Source: Icerya purchasi
Taxonomy: Eukaryota > Arthropoda > Insecta > Hemiptera > Monophlebidae
Assembly (NCBI GenBank): GCA_039619475.1
Contig: CM077115.1
Location: forward strand, 43,594,685-43,658,684
Reading direction: 5' to 3'
DNA: 64,000 nt
Of this stretch, positions 46,520-56,591 are shown one piece after another. A program made the translations under genes and the position numbers. The notes under the pieces were generated by a model. That model worked only from the letters and a program-made list of their open reading frames with translations, was not told where the DNA came from and made no database searches. Positions within the stretch are counted from its first letter, which is position 1; each line of letters starts with the position of its first letter.

Positions 46520-48390
46520 TATACCAAATTTAAGGCGTAAAACAATCATCGAATCAAAAAATAATTAATTCGCTTACAAAATAAATCGGCGGTTTTAAAT
46601 GTTTTTTTTTTTTTCGTTCATACATCCCTTAAAAAATTATATCCTTTTAAAAAAACTCAAAATGCTGATTATATATTCATTTAGTGGAGGTTATTTCAAT
46701 GAAAAATTTCAGACAAAAATTAGTCAATCACGGCAATAATGTCACATTATAACATATTATTTTTGCTTTCAAGAAAAAACCTTGTGCTTTAGAATAAATT
46801 GTTGTTACATTCACAAAAAATGAAAAATGGAAATTAACTTTAATGATTATGAAAAACTACTAATTTGAAAAAAATCGAAAATCGATCTAGCATCTGAATT
46901 TTATTGAAAAAATTCGTTTTTGTTAGTCTTAAGAAGTTGAATTCTCCTATTTTCATATTTGTTTTTAACATATGTACGTGAAATTAAATATAATTTTCCG
47001 TTCGAATAAGTTTTAACAGTGATTCTTTATTCTGACCTTCCGAGTATTTACCTGCCGCTGCTCCTTCGTTAGCTTCTTTCGTTTTTACTATTTCGAACTT
47101 TCCCTCTAAATAACTTCAATCCTTTCTAATTCATTATTTGCAGGTAAACGTCTACTGCAGACATCGTCCACCACACCAAAAAAAAAAAAAAGCTTAAACA
47201 CCAGAGTTTAAGATTTTTATTATTTTCCAAGAAATTATTTTAATCAGTTTACATTAAGCTTTATTAAATATTACTTTAAATATGCACTATTTTTAGAAAT
47301 TTCAATCAATTACTTTTCTTCAAGAATAACGAACCAATAGTGTATTGGCAGGAATATATTTAAAAAGTCAAAAATATACGTTAGATAAAATTGTGTTTTC
47401 GCGGAAACGAATTTTACTAAAAAATAAAATTGATGACGAACTATTTTTAAAATTACGTTCCCGGCATAAAGCCGGTTAAAGAACATTACATTACACTATT
47501 TAATATCGTCTGAAGTTGAAAAAACAATACCGTATTTAGGATCAGAGGTGTAAATTAATTTTTATATTTTATTTAAAAAGTACTTGTTTTCCTTTTTGAT
47601 TTTTGAATTTATATCAATTAACACGGAGAATTTCTCATCAGACCAGCAAGAATCGTAAATTAGTTACACTATTCTCTGTAGCCGGACCGAGGTCTAAAAA
47701 TAATATATACAAATCCTGGAACATTAATATTAGGCCGGCTACGTGTGAAACAAAATAAAGGGGCTAAAATGATATTTATAAACTATTTCGTTCGATTCTA
47801 ACATCCATAGATTGTCCATTAAAATACGTTTCTTATGTAATTTGTCAACCGACACAGGTAAAATTTTGATAAAAACTGTTGCAAACTAATCTATTTTGTA
47901 ATTTAAAATTTCTGAATTTTAAAATAAATATTTGCATGAAATTTACCCACGAAATGATAATTTATTAACTTATGGAACAGATTTTTTATTTAAACAGTTG
48001 AATGACGTTTCTCTACGTCCATCAAAAGCAAAGACTAGAAACTTCCACAAAACATCTTCCACCTTCTTTCTTACAATTCAGATTTCATGTGCCATTATAA
48101 TAAGTAATGTTTCCGGAAAAAATTTAAAAAGAAAAGGTATTTTCAACGAACTACCTATAAACAGCCCTTATGAATGGATTCTTTTAAACAGCGGAACTAT
48201 GTTTTTTTTATTTTTTTGATACTATATTAGGTGTCTATAGGCGAGTGATAAAAACTCTATTGTGTGTCAACATTCTGTGCTGGCGTTTTTTGTTTTTTTT
48301 TTTTTTTTTCTGAACAGAAAAATAAGAATAAAATAATAATGACATGTTTTACACTCATTTATTGTGTATTTTATTATGTCCTCCTGTTTC
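46520..48390. other. AT-rich spacer
   Basis: No supported gene. The 95-codon frame at 47932-48219 (plus) is unremarkable and shows no domain. Several T- and A-runs are present. Confidence 0.5.
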
Positions 48391-48431
48391 TGGGTGAAGG
48401 TCCTTGGTTGACGAGCCCAAGAAAAAAAAAA
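48391..48431 (+). mobile_element. I-like element 3' terminal stub
   Basis: The family 3' hairpin (TGGGT...GCCCA outer stem, GTC...GAC inner stem) followed by A-run. It matches the tail at 49509-49561 almost base for base, but no coding sequence precedes it. Confidence 0.7.
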
Positions 48432-49339
48432 TGCCCTCCTGTTAGAAAAATTAACCTTTTTCTTAGAAATTTAAAACCGAATAGCCCCAGTTGTACGGGT
48501 TATGAACAGTGCAGGTAAATAAACTTCATCTTTTATTTAGCCGTTCGATATTTGGTAAAATGAACAAGTTGAAGCGCTGCACTTACAAGTCATAGAAAAC
48601 AGCTCTTCATTCTTTATCTTCCTCGTACTGCGGCCATTGATAAGAATTCGAAAAATATTCCATTTGCAATATATGTACATATATTGTTAGTTTGCTTGCT
48701 AGTAGTTCTTTTTCTGTCGAAATATTAACAATTGTTTTACAATAAAACTATAAAGAGTAATCCCAAGAAAAACAAAGAAAATATGAGGTTTGTTTCATGA
48801 CAATTTTACCACCTCTGGTTCTTTTTTCATCTCTGTAGATTCGCATATTATTAAATTTTCAAGATCCTATTTATCACCTCTTTTCAATCAATCCCAGTGA
48901 ATCCGAAGGAACCTGGTTAAAGGGTGAGAGCCGGACCAAAGAAGTAATTGACACACGTTTAAGAAATATTGAAATAAAAACTGGTTTCCACTCCTGTTGC
49001 AAACAGTTTCATTTTCAGCAAAGGAACAAAAGAAATTAATAGTTAGGTTTGATAAATGGAAAAAGTGCTTATTTTGCGAAATTCAGGTACACGTGATTAC
49101 AGTACTTATTATTATTAGTAAGCATTTTTCATGCGGAAGGTTGCAATCGACATCCGATTAAACCATCTCAACCAGCCTATCCAACATTGTAATTCTTCTT
49201 CTGCCTCTTAGTGCCTTGCCTAGAATCTTTCTATTCGCCACCAGCGAAAACATCTTGTCTTCCGACATTTTATTTTAGAGGAAGCGCCGTTTATTTCCTT
49301 TAATGTGTTTATTAAGTGTTTATTTTTTTCTGCAGAGTG
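48432..49339. other. AT-rich spacer
   Basis: No gene recognised. Confidence 0.4.
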
Positions 49340-49561
49340 TTCTGCTCTCTACTCCATTTTATTGATACTTGGTCTTCCTACTCCGTATTGCGCCTCTTAT
49401 ACCCTATCTTTTCTTTCTCCGCATATTGTTCCTATTATTTGTTGCTTCCTGTTAACAATATCTGACCACATCAAAATATAATTGTCTCCTTCCTTTTTTA
49501 ATTGTTTCTGGGTAAAGGTCCGTGTGGTTGACGAGCCTAAATAATTAACAAAAAAAAAAAA
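49340..49561 (+). mobile_element. I-like retrotransposon, short 3' fragment (divergent subfamily)
   Basis: The segment reads CSERSALYSILLILGLPTPY and SYTLSFLSPHIVPIICCF before a stop, corresponding to SERAILYSGLLRLGLPTPYS and SILSFPSPLVIPLLASF of the full-length copy. The family hairpin (49509-49539) and an A-run (49550-49561) follow. The protein divergence shows a different subfamily from the young copies at 45.8 and 51.6 kb. Confidence 0.8.
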
Positions 49562-51551
49562 CAGTTATTGGATGAAAAAAATATAAGTTAAACATAGTTT
49601 TTCATGAGTGCAAATATATATGTATATAGTGAAAATTCAAGGAGATGGTCAGAGATCGAAGATAGAATCGATGTTGAATTAGCCGGAAAGTGCTCGTTAC
49701 TTAAAATATTCTACCTATCTGATAAATATTGAGATAATTTTCAAATTTTTTGAATAAAACACGGAAAAAAAGGGAAAACCTCAAATACTCGACAAACGTA
49801 TTTTTTTTTTGAAAGAAATTGGTCATTTTTGGTTACCGAAGCTTTATTACCGTTTAAACTTTTTCATGTTTTTGTACAAATTATACGTTGTGTCGTTTTA
49901 TGGTATCATACAAAAAGAAAAAAAAAGAAAAATTAAATAAGCAGAGAAAAAGGAACGGGAATTTAAACGAAGCGAAACAACACCAATCGCGTAGATACTG
50001 AAAAGGATGGGACTGTTAGGACAGAACTTTGGAGATGACCACGAAAAAAACCCGTTCGTGATTATGCACCTCTATAGTATGCTGGCCAATTATGAACTGA
50101 TATGATGTGAAATAAATTATTAGACTATTATTGGAACCCGAGCTCCTTAAATATGAAAAGATAGAAAAATTTCTATTAGTGGAGAAAAAATTATGACAGG
50201 TTAAAATGTGCTCCATACACATAGTCATGACAGAGTTAGTTCATTATTGTAGAAAAAAAAAAAAAAAGAAGAAAGTTAAATTAGAAAATGGCGTCATAAA
50301 TAATTGCTCTGGCAAGGTCATCTCGATAAAAAAAAAACAACTAAAAACAGCTGTAGCGCGTAACAGTTGCGAAAAAAAAATAATAAAAACCTTCAAGTGC
50401 TGAACCGGAATTTCCCGTTGGTCAATTTATTTATCGATTTTCCAGTACAATTTCAAAATAATTGCTAGAATTGAAATGTAAAAAGTACCCGTGTCTATTG
50501 GTACGAGAGAGCACGGTTGAAAAACAATGCAACATGGCGTAATATTGTTATTTAGAAAAATATCTCAGTATCGTCGTGCAGATGTTTCGCGCATAAACAA
50601 AAATTTAGCGTATTTCTTTCTAGCAATACGTTTATGTTTCACAAATGACCATCGACCGCTCCACAAAATATTGCGATATTGTGTCGCAATATTTTAACCA
50701 GCATTTTCTTCTTCGCTTCTACAGTAACAGCTGTCTCGCATAGTTACTCTAAAACTACGCCATGTTCCTAATTCCTTACTTGACAATACGATCATTAAAC
50801 GCGGTTACTACGTATTATTGATGTTTCGCTTCTATTATTGTCTGTTTTTCTCCTCTTGTTAATTATTATGTTTAATCTCTTTTAAATTCGCCAAAAGTAA
50901 CATTTAAAAAAATGTAAAATATTTTAGTTTAATTATTTCGGTAAATAATTAACCGTTAAATAGAAAAGAAAGCAAAAATATTGTTTTCCAAGTTCAAATA
51001 GTCGTCGTAAACCATCTTTTATCGAACTACTTTGCACTGCGTAACAGTATTACAACGTAGCTCCAGCTGATTGCTGATGTGAACGGTAACATCATTCGGA
51101 CACACTTTAACACCCATGTGTCACCTCTGTGACGGCGGGGATACTATTAAACCAAAAAATACGACTGGTTTCGTTGAAGGAGTTGTTTATCCATTTTAGC
51201 GATCTAACTGCTTTTTAACTTCTCACTCGACGGAAATATGATCAAATGACCTCTATTCTTTCGCAAATTATTTATATCTCTAGCTGCAGAACTTTTAATC
51301 TGAAAGCTTTGAACCTCCAATGAGGATTATTAAATTACTCCTGTAGCTGTGTTGTAATTCGCTGATTTTTAATAAGGTTCGGGATAAGGGGGAATTATTG
51401 CCTAGTTTGTTGATGTGTTAAAATGAAACCGTTGAAAGCAGTTAGACACAATTCACCACATTTTATTGAGTGCTGGAACTACTGAAAGTTGGACCACCGA
51501 TTTTTCCAGCACCAATGTGTATGAATTATTTAAGTATCTTCGATGTTAGTG
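49562..51551. other. AT-rich spacer
   Basis: No gene recognised. Lys-rich frames near 50206-50403 come from A-runs (50250-50264). Confidence 0.5.
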
Positions 51552-52131
51552 TTTTTTTTTTTTTTGTGCTTTTTTGGGCACTAATGACGTTTACCCAATT
51601 CAACGATATGACAGTATTGATGATTATATAGGAAAAATATTAGAAATAGAGCGTATGAATGAAGCTAACAAAGGAATAACCGAGGGAGAAGGAAAAGAAA
51701 AGATGCCATGAGCGCTATAAGACGTAGGATAAGACGCAAAAGACTGGAATACAGTATCGCTCGTTCTGAAGAAATGAAAGGACATTCAAGTAAAATGTGA
51801 TTCGCATCACAAATGAAGTTTGCTTTCGACGGATGAAACGGATAAAAAAAGGAGACTGAGTAATGGAGAAACGGAAGAGCAAAGCAGGAAGCAGGCTGTG
51901 ATTTAACTGAAGTCAAATTATAGTTGAACTAGTTGACCGCCTCATGTTGGGGATATTCTGAAATCAAGGGGAAAGAAGAGGAATGGGCTGTATGGCTAAA
52001 TAAAAGGAGATTAGAAAATGAAGAAGGATAGAGATCAACCAACAATCGCGGTAGGGAACGAAAAGAAAGTGAAAGAAAACTTTGGACTGGAAGATAACTA
52101 ATAAAGCGACCGTCTGAAGTAGTCGAACGTG
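51552..52131 (-). mobile_element. I-like retrotransposon, 5'-truncated young copy
   Basis: Collinear and highly similar to the full-length copy from its 3' end up to the segment GCGACCGTCTGAA...GAACGTG at about 52131. The minus strand includes SKANFICDANHILLECPFIS and SERAILYSSLLRLI. A minus-strand poly(A) (T-run 51552-51565), a short second T-run and the hairpin (51574-51598) mark the 3' end. A few frameshifts occur, for example near 51720. Confidence 0.9.
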
Positions 52132-52576
52132 TGCCATTGATTGATGTTTAAAGTGAACCTGCTAGAAACAAAAAAAATGTTCTTCCTTTTCACGTATATT
52201 TTCCGTTGGGCATTAGCCATTTTGTAAAATATAATCCGAAAAAAATCACGGATATATTCCTGCTTTGTACAAAAAAAAAAACAAAAAAAAAAAAAACGTA
52301 GACAAATATTATGTTACAACGGCATTATTAATATTTCTTTAAATTATCCAGAGAAATTGGAACTAAAATTTTTTCACTTTACTTCGCATTTTTTTAAAAG
52401 TAACGTAAAGTTTTTTCCCCCTCCTTCGCTATATTTTAAAACAATTACAGAAAGTATAGTGTAATATTCTAAATGACAAAAAAAATGTTAATCCTCAAAA
52501 AGTAATCTCTTATTTGTTATTGTGGAACCGGGCAAAATATTTTTTTCGCCAAAAAAAAGCTTTACTACGCGACAAA
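52132..52576. other. AT-rich spacer
   Basis: Contains A-runs at 52271-52295. No gene. Confidence 0.4.
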
Positions 52577-52578
52577 TA

Positions 52579-53523
52579 CACAGTATGGCAAGAAAATTAC
52601 TTGATTTTTGTAAGGCATACAAGTGGCGCCACTAGAAAAACAACGCTGAAACTAACTATTAGCGTGTTTAACGACAGCGTCAGTATCGAATGATCGTACG
52701 ATGTATGTTTTTGTGAAGCGCATTTGGTGACCGTGATAAAAAATCGAAATGAAATTGAAAGTCGATCAGAGATGTGCGATCAAGTTTTGTGTTAGACTCA
52801 AAAAAAAACTTGTGCGGAAACTTTTTCTTCGATGCAATTCGGTGATGAATGTCCATCTCGTCGCGCCACTTACACATGGTGGACGCCTTTTTTTCGGCGA
52901 AACCATCAAAAGTACGGCAACAAAAATCAAAAATCAAGACCATGTTGATCACATTTTTCAATTCCAGAGGGCTGATCCACCGTGAATTTGTGTTCCCAGG
53001 GTAAACAGTGACTGCAGTATTTTCTATCTTGAGGTCATAAAATGTTTGTTGCGTCGAATCATCTGGCCCGAATACAAGCACAGAGCTGGGCGCTGCTGCA
53101 TGATAATGCGTCGTCACATTTGGCCAATCTTTCAAAGTTCTATTTCCCGAAAAAACAGATCACAGTCATCAACCATTCCGCCTACTCGCCAGATTTTTAG
53201 CTACGGCTGAATTTTTCCTATTCCCCAAGCTATAATGAAAGATGAAAGGAACCAACCTTTTTTGATGATATCTCAGAGATTCAGCGAGCTTGCACCGAGC
53301 ACTTGAAGAGCATTCCAGGACAGTAGTACCCCAAGGTTTTTGAATATCGTTGTACAAGCGCTTTCTAGAGCGAGGATGTATGTCAAATCTTAATATGATT
53401 AAGGTTTTTTTTTTTGTTTTTTTTTTTGGGCGTCGAAAATTCAACTTATCGACAAAGGTGGTTTATCTTTAATAGTACTCTTGTTTTATTCAAAGGTCGC
53501 GAGAACTTTCTTGCCATACTGTG
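52579..53523 (+). mobile_element. mariner DNA transposon, 945 bp, decayed, with TIRs and TA target site
   Basis: Perfect 17-bp inverted ends CACAGTATGGCAAGAAA, each flanked by TA (52577-52578 and 53524-53525), as expected for Tc1/mariner. Frames joined by eye give VDQRCAIKFCVRL near 52755-52795 (N-terminal HTH region), IHREFVFPG near 52977-53000, SWALLHDNASSHL near 53086-53124 (second catalytic Asp kept) and SAYSPDF near 53180-53200. The expected third Asp of the DD34D triad falls at an Asn codon (LNFSYSP). Stops, shifts and a central deletion make it inactive. It could at best be mobilised in trans. Confidence 0.93.
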
Positions 53524-53525
53524 TA

Positions 53526-55409
53526 GCCGCCATTGCTGCTGGGATTTTTTCTTTTTTTTTTCTTCTTTTTGAAATAAAACAATCCTGCAAGTATACCTAT
53601 TTAAAAAAGATTTTTAAACCGCACATACCTTAAAATTTTCAGATTGCTTCGGTTGTCTCTATTTCTTCGATGAATTTCGAAGAATGCTTATCATATGTTG
53701 AACGAATATAGTCAAGTTAAATAATTAATTAGTTTTTTTTCCGCTTCCATGAGTACGAGTTTTTGCTTTGTTGCCGTAATCAGGGGTCAAACAATTAGGA
53801 TCACTACCGGGTTGAATAGTTATAAGAGTGGCACGGGGGGGGGGGGCGTTCCCGGGTTATAATATCATCTTCAGGGCGATAACGGTACTTCTAGCAAGTG
53901 AAACATCGCTGCCGGTAGTGCGCCATAAATTTTTACCAATTTTCAATCCTCATCAGATGATTGGTATGTTGGTTTGCTTTTTAATGGCCCGGGAATTCCC
54001 TAAAAAAAAAAAAAACGATTCTGAATTTGTTCTCCCGAATTGTAGAAATTATACTATGTATAATCTCAAACCAACGCCTTCATTGTGTAAAACACAAGAT
54101 AATCGTTTAGGAAACGATTTGCCATAACTCCATCGGGTATACGACTGTTTTTTTAAAAGAACTTCCGTCGCCGTTACTACATTACCGCGATAAATTTTTT
54201 CAATCTAACTTTTCTTTTATCTTGCGTTTTATACAGTGTTAATTTAAGATTATACATAATACTTCCTACGGTCCAGAAGAACAAATTTAGAATCGTTTTT
54301 TAGTGAATTCGGGGGTCATCAAAGCAATCACTTCGTACTAGTGTGTAACTAACTACGAACCATCCAATGAAGATTTGGAACTGGTGAAAATTTACGAATA
54401 ATCTTTTTGCGAATAGGTTGAAAACCCTCATTAATTTAATTACTACCAGCGGCTCTTTTCTACAACTTTATCGATAATTTTTGGAAATGGGCGTGTTAAT
54501 TTTAAAAATGTAAATTTTGCATCGAAATTAATCCGTACTTTATTGTAAAACAGCATTGAACGACCATGAATCATCATAATTTTTTTCGATGAAACATATG
54601 TAAGTACTTACACAATTTCATGGCATATCTAAATCGGAAAAATCTTTTTTCCGCCCGTTTACATTGAGGAGAGGTACGTACACAGATATCAACTACGACG
54701 GCACAATCATTCCGCAAGTATAGGTCAATTACCTGGGCGTGTACTAGGACAAGCACCTTAACTGTCAACAAGATATTTAAAAAATTACTTTACGCAATTG
54801 TCGCTACAAAATGAAGAAACTGGATTGCCTACGTCGCCCAAAAAGTAAACTGACTGGCTATTGGTGGCAAGTCTCAAGTAGACGATTCCAATAGTGGCAG
54901 GACAATGAGTTGCGAGGGCGTGGAGCTGCCTGATAAAACTCTACAAAAGTTCATTAACCAACTCATCCTAGGCATGTGGAGGCAGCCGCATAAGTCTCTA
55001 TTGCTACCTTCTCAGTAACAATCATTTGTCTTGCAGTTTGAGTTTTTACTCAAAAACTAGGGTGTCATCCCGAAATAGTGGCCACTTCCTTGTCCTTCCT
55101 CTGCTTAATTCTTATCTTTAGTCTCCTGTTATTTCCATTTACCCTTAAACCTTTGTCTGGCTCAGTCGTCGCGGAACTTACCGTGCTACTGATCAAGTCT
55201 TGCAAAGCTGGGTAATGGGAGAATCAACTGCGCTCTGGTTCCCTCATTCTCTCCACTATTACTAAATTTTCTTTTCTTAGTCTTCCCTTTGCGCATAATT
55301 CCGGTTCTATATTCTATATACTTGTCCTCTTCTTCATCTTTTCTCCCATTACATGAGTTACCTTGTCCTTTTATTTCCTTCTTATTCTTTTTCTTTTCTC
55401 AAGAGTCCC
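53526..55409. other. Spacer, no gene established
   Basis: Contains a G-run at 53837-53849 and several short frames without recognisable domains. The part 54780-55400 is less AT-rich but all frames are interrupted. Confidence 0.45.
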
Positions 55410-55520
55410 ACGGCGACAAGATGAAAATGGTGGCAGAAGGTTTGGTGAATATAGCGGCGGAAGGAAAGATCTCCGGTGCTAGGATTGGCTTCATAAGCCA
55501 TTTAAGGACTCATCAATAAA
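55410..55520 (+). other. Possible retroelement tail with zinc-finger-like motif
   Basis: A short frame ends GARIGFISHLRTHQ. This string resembles the RxRIGLxSHLRTH end of C2H2-like tails found on some animal retroelement proteins. The preceding cysteines are not readable here. It may be a host zinc-finger scrap instead. Weak support. Confidence 0.25.
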
Positions 55521-55959
55521 AGACAGGAATCCATACTGGGAATCGAGGGGATATCATCATGTAACTTTTTAGGCATTATCTATGATCATAACAATAATTT
55601 ATAGTATGCAATACTGATTATTATTTTAAACAATGTTGTAATAAAAAAAAAATAAATAAAAAAAACAATTTCACGGCTTAAGCCTCATATTGGTGTGCAA
55701 CTATAAATAAAACCAATATGTAATCTCGGCAAAACGAACAAATAAAACCAAACAATAAAATAAGTATAATAAACATTCCGCTTTCCGCGCTGAAAAATAA
55801 GTTTTCGCTGGTCTAAGAAATAAATTAATAGAAATTTTTATTAAGAAACAATTTAAGTTTTTTGCTCGTATCGTAAGCTAATGCTGAAAACCAGAAAAAA
55901 AAAAGCAGAGAAATTAGTATGATTTCAAGAATCTTAGAGTAGGAAATAAATAATTATTA

Positions 55960-56152
55960 CTCTGCACGAATTAAAGCTAAAAGATGAAATATTCAACGGA
56001 TTAGCGCTTTTCTCCAATTATTTTCCTGATGTATTTACACCAAATCCTCAAGCTGCTGACTCCACAGATATCTTCGAATACCTGGGAAAGATTTGACTTA
56101 ATCACAACAAGCTTTTAAATGAGTTAACACGTAAAAGTGTTGCATTTATAAT

Positions 56153-56198
<46 letters not shown>

Positions 56199-56520
56199 CG
56201 CCGTCCTTCGTAACCAATATTTTCCAATGACTTGGAAATTTTCGCAGATAATTGTTATACCCAAACCTGGCAAACCGTCTGAAGTCGTCTCATCATATAG
56301 ACCTATCTAGTTGCTTCCTGTCCCCTCAAAGGTATACTGGAACTAAAACGGTGATTTCCAATATTATCTACCGATACAATTATTTCCGATTTCCAATTTT
56401 GGTTTTTGTAAGCACCACAACACTATAGAGAACAGGTTCACCGACTAACGAAGGTTATTGAAAGTAGCTTGGAAAACAAGAAATATTTGTACGGCCGCGT
56501 TTCTGGATGTCCAGCAGGCC
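55960..56520 (+). mobile_element. Jockey-like retrotransposon, left part of a split copy
   Basis: Reads NEIFNGLALFSNYFPDVFTP, NPQAADSTDIFEYL, then after a deletion a DLIT...LLNELTRKSVAFIIQIY segment. An AT microsatellite follows, then NAVLRNQYFPMTWKFSQIIV and IPKPGKPSEV with SSYRPI, and finally AAFLDVQQAF at the insertion point. This is the N-terminal half of Jockey-type RT, up to catalytic motif A. It continues beyond the inserted I-like element at 62983. Several stops are present. Confidence 0.88.
56156..56196. repeat. (AT)n microsatellite inside a Jockey-like RT pseudogene
   Basis: About 40 bp of pure AT dinucleotides in place of the Ile-Tyr codons of the ancestral Q-I-Y-N-A string. Both flanks read as contiguous RT protein, so the repeat grew inside the coding sequence. 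Confidence 0.9.
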
Positions 56521-56523
56521 TTT
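56511..56523. repeat. Target-site duplication, copy 1 (partner at 62970-62982)
   Basis: CCAGCAGGCCTTT occurs here and at 62970-62982. The last T's merge with the poly(A)-derived T-run, so the length is 10 to 13 bp. Removing 56524-62982 restores a continuous Jockey RT reading. Confidence 0.93.
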
Positions 56524-56537
56524 TTTTTTTTTTTTTT

Positions 56538-56565
56538 TGAGCATGTCAGCTAAGGACGTTACTCA
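56538..56565 (-). other. 3'-terminal hairpin of the I-like family
   Basis: On the minus strand an outer stem TGAGT/GCTCA and an inner stem GTC/GAC enclose a loop CTTAGCT, immediately before poly(A). Equivalent hairpins with changed but still pairing bases occur at seven other 3' ends in this window. By analogy with known LINEs that recognise 3' hairpins, it may be the RT recognition site. This function is inferred. Confidence 0.6.
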
Positions 56566-56591
56566 CTTCAACGGTATGATAGTGTTAATAA

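Noticed and set aside
55289..55519. 76-codon frame with zinc-finger-like end as a host gene
   Set aside because: Only the last 14 residues resemble a known motif; no cysteines precede it, so it is listed only as a weak retroelement tail.
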